IMG/VR virus record: IMGVR_UViG_3300032736_000416
Coordinates: 1-51,016 of that record
Strand: one strand, 5' to 3'
DNA length: 51,016 nucleotides
Origin: a virus
This document shows positions 50,396 through 51,016 of this stretch, piece after piece. The notes beneath the pieces were generated by a model that saw only the letters and a program-made list of their open reading frames with translations, searched no databases and was not told the DNA's origin. Each line of letters opens with the position of its first letter. The stretch's first letter is position 1. The position numbers and the translations under genes are program-made.

Positions 50396-50741
50396 AGTTT
50401 TGTAATTTACCGTTAAGGAACGTAAGGGAACATTCTGGCCAGTCTTCCCACTGACCATCGTACTCCTGTGGATATACTACCACAGTTTTGGACAGTTGGC
50501 AAGCTTTGACCTTGCCATGACTGCCGTTGGGCATGAAATAAAACCCAAGCAGTTCTTCATCAGATTCTACCATATCATGGGTGTCTTTGTCATCACGAAT
50601 CCACAACCTACCAGATGGATCTAACCAATAGAAATCTAAAAATCCTCTGTAGCGTTCATTGAATGTCTTAGATTGACACACAGTTTCTGTAAATGGTTCA
50701 CCCAAATCATATGATGATCTAAAAAAATCAAACATCCCCAT
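50349..50741 (-). CDS. MGMFD-type phage protein, 130 aa
   Basis: A 130-residue protein (MGMFDFFRSSYDLGEPFTET, then FYWLDPSGRLWIRDDKD). The MGMFD start is common in small phage proteins of unknown function. Overlaps both neighbours. Confidence 0.65.
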   Translation of the reverse strand: MGMFDFFRSSYDLGEPFTETVCQSKTFNERYRGFLDFYWLDPSGRLWIRDDKDTHDMVESDEELLGFYFMPNGSHGKVKACQLSKTVVVYPQEYDGQWEDWPECSLTFLNGKLQNYETRARPIPSRGISS

Positions 50742-50892
50742 TTAATTGTGCCTCCAGTTTTTCAACTCTATTCATAAGTTCTGTGATAATATGTATCAAT
50801 GAGCGATAGTCAATTGATTCCGTATCATCACCATTCTCCATATCAATATAGTTGCTGTAACCAAGTTCATAAGTAAAATTTCGTTCAGTCAT
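50728..50892 (-). CDS. Small acidic protein, 54 aa
   Basis: A 54-residue protein (MTERNFTYELGYSNYIDMEN, then SLIHIITELMNRVEKLEAQL). Ends in a helix. Overlaps the next start by 14 bp and the previous stop by 8 bp (ATGACTGA). Function unknown. Confidence 0.65.
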   Translation of the reverse strand: MTERNFTYELGYSNYIDMENGDDTESIDYRSLIHIITELMNRVEKLEAQLNGDV

Positions 50893-51016
50893 TTGCTTTT
50901 ACTCCGCAGTAAATATCAGGATAAGTGCCCGGATTTGTTTGTGGTTTTCCGGGAATAAGAGTAACACCGGGATTACAAGGAATAGTGAAAGAACCGTAAT
51001 GTGGAGGAGTAAAAAC
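50885..51016 (-). CDS. Partial gene at right edge
   Basis: Only the last 43 codons are in the window; start lies to the right. Visible end: GSFTIPCNPGVTLIPGKPQT, then GTYPDIYCGVKAND. Pro/Gly-rich; no family recognised. Confidence 0.6.
   Translation of the reverse strand, partial: VFTPPHYGSFTIPCNPGVTLIPGKPQTNPGTYPDIYCGVKAND

Noticed and set aside
1-51016. tRNA genes and CRISPR arrays
   Set aside because: I found no cloverleaf-like stretch with a T-loop motif and no regularly spaced repeat-spacer pattern; a tRNA scan could still find one that I missed.

Overview
The window looks like part of the genome of a large T4-like myovirus, most probably a cyanophage. Evidence: baseplate genes for gp25, gp6 and gp8 in T4 order; very large baseplate/fibre proteins of types typical of cyanophages (an N-terminal DUF4815-like domain, a YHYH-like domain); T4-type late promoters (TATAAATA); a phage RNA ligase; an endonuclease VII-like protein; and cyanobacterial-style DNA boxes. 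This rests on sequence patterns only, with no database search. Every supported gene lies on the minus strand, so the window is transcribed from right to left.

Region 1 (1-33,250), virion module, AT-rich. In transcription order: two small proteins, a PAAR-like tip protein, two more short proteins, gp25, gp6, a 2,854-residue protein in the gp7 position, gp8, a 2,704-residue DUF4815-type protein, a 69-residue protein, a 1,670-residue repeat fibre, a 110-residue protein, a collagen-like Gly-x-Gln fibre, a LamG-type fibre, an 85-residue protein and a PKD/BspA-like adhesin cut by the window edge. Genes overlap or abut, and late promoters sit at a few junctions.

Region 2 (33,250-40,300), an array of very small, mostly single-gene transcription units. 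Its core (34.0-36.3 kb) is clearly richer in GC than the virion module. Most genes are separated by the same compact cassette: a palindrome of about 24 bp that often contains the upstream stop codon, then a G/C hairpin, then a sigma-70-like -10 (TATACT, CATAAT or TACAAT), then a shared leader (AACAAGTCAACC). In three copies a perfect TTGACA -35 lies inside the hairpin. The only recognisable enzyme-like gene is a Gp88 homologue. The region also holds a 34-bp tandem repeat array, two tandem 46-bp repeats with 11-bp-phased CTTAAC-type octamers (Pho-box-like), and two TTTTCCACAGG boxes (DnaA-box-like), which together make a candidate control or replication site.

Region 3 (40,300-51,016), tightly packed small genes with frequent ATGA overlaps. 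Recognisable members are an RNA ligase, a zinc-ribbon protein, a beta-class-like DNA methyltransferase beside an endonuclease VII-like nuclease and an ArdA-like acidic protein, and a thioredoxin-like protein. A 585-residue protein of unknown function follows a late-type promoter. Much of the rest is conserved-looking phage protein without known function. Regions 2 and 3 probably serve host takeover, defence evasion and DNA/RNA processing; region 1 builds the baseplate and host-recognition fibres.
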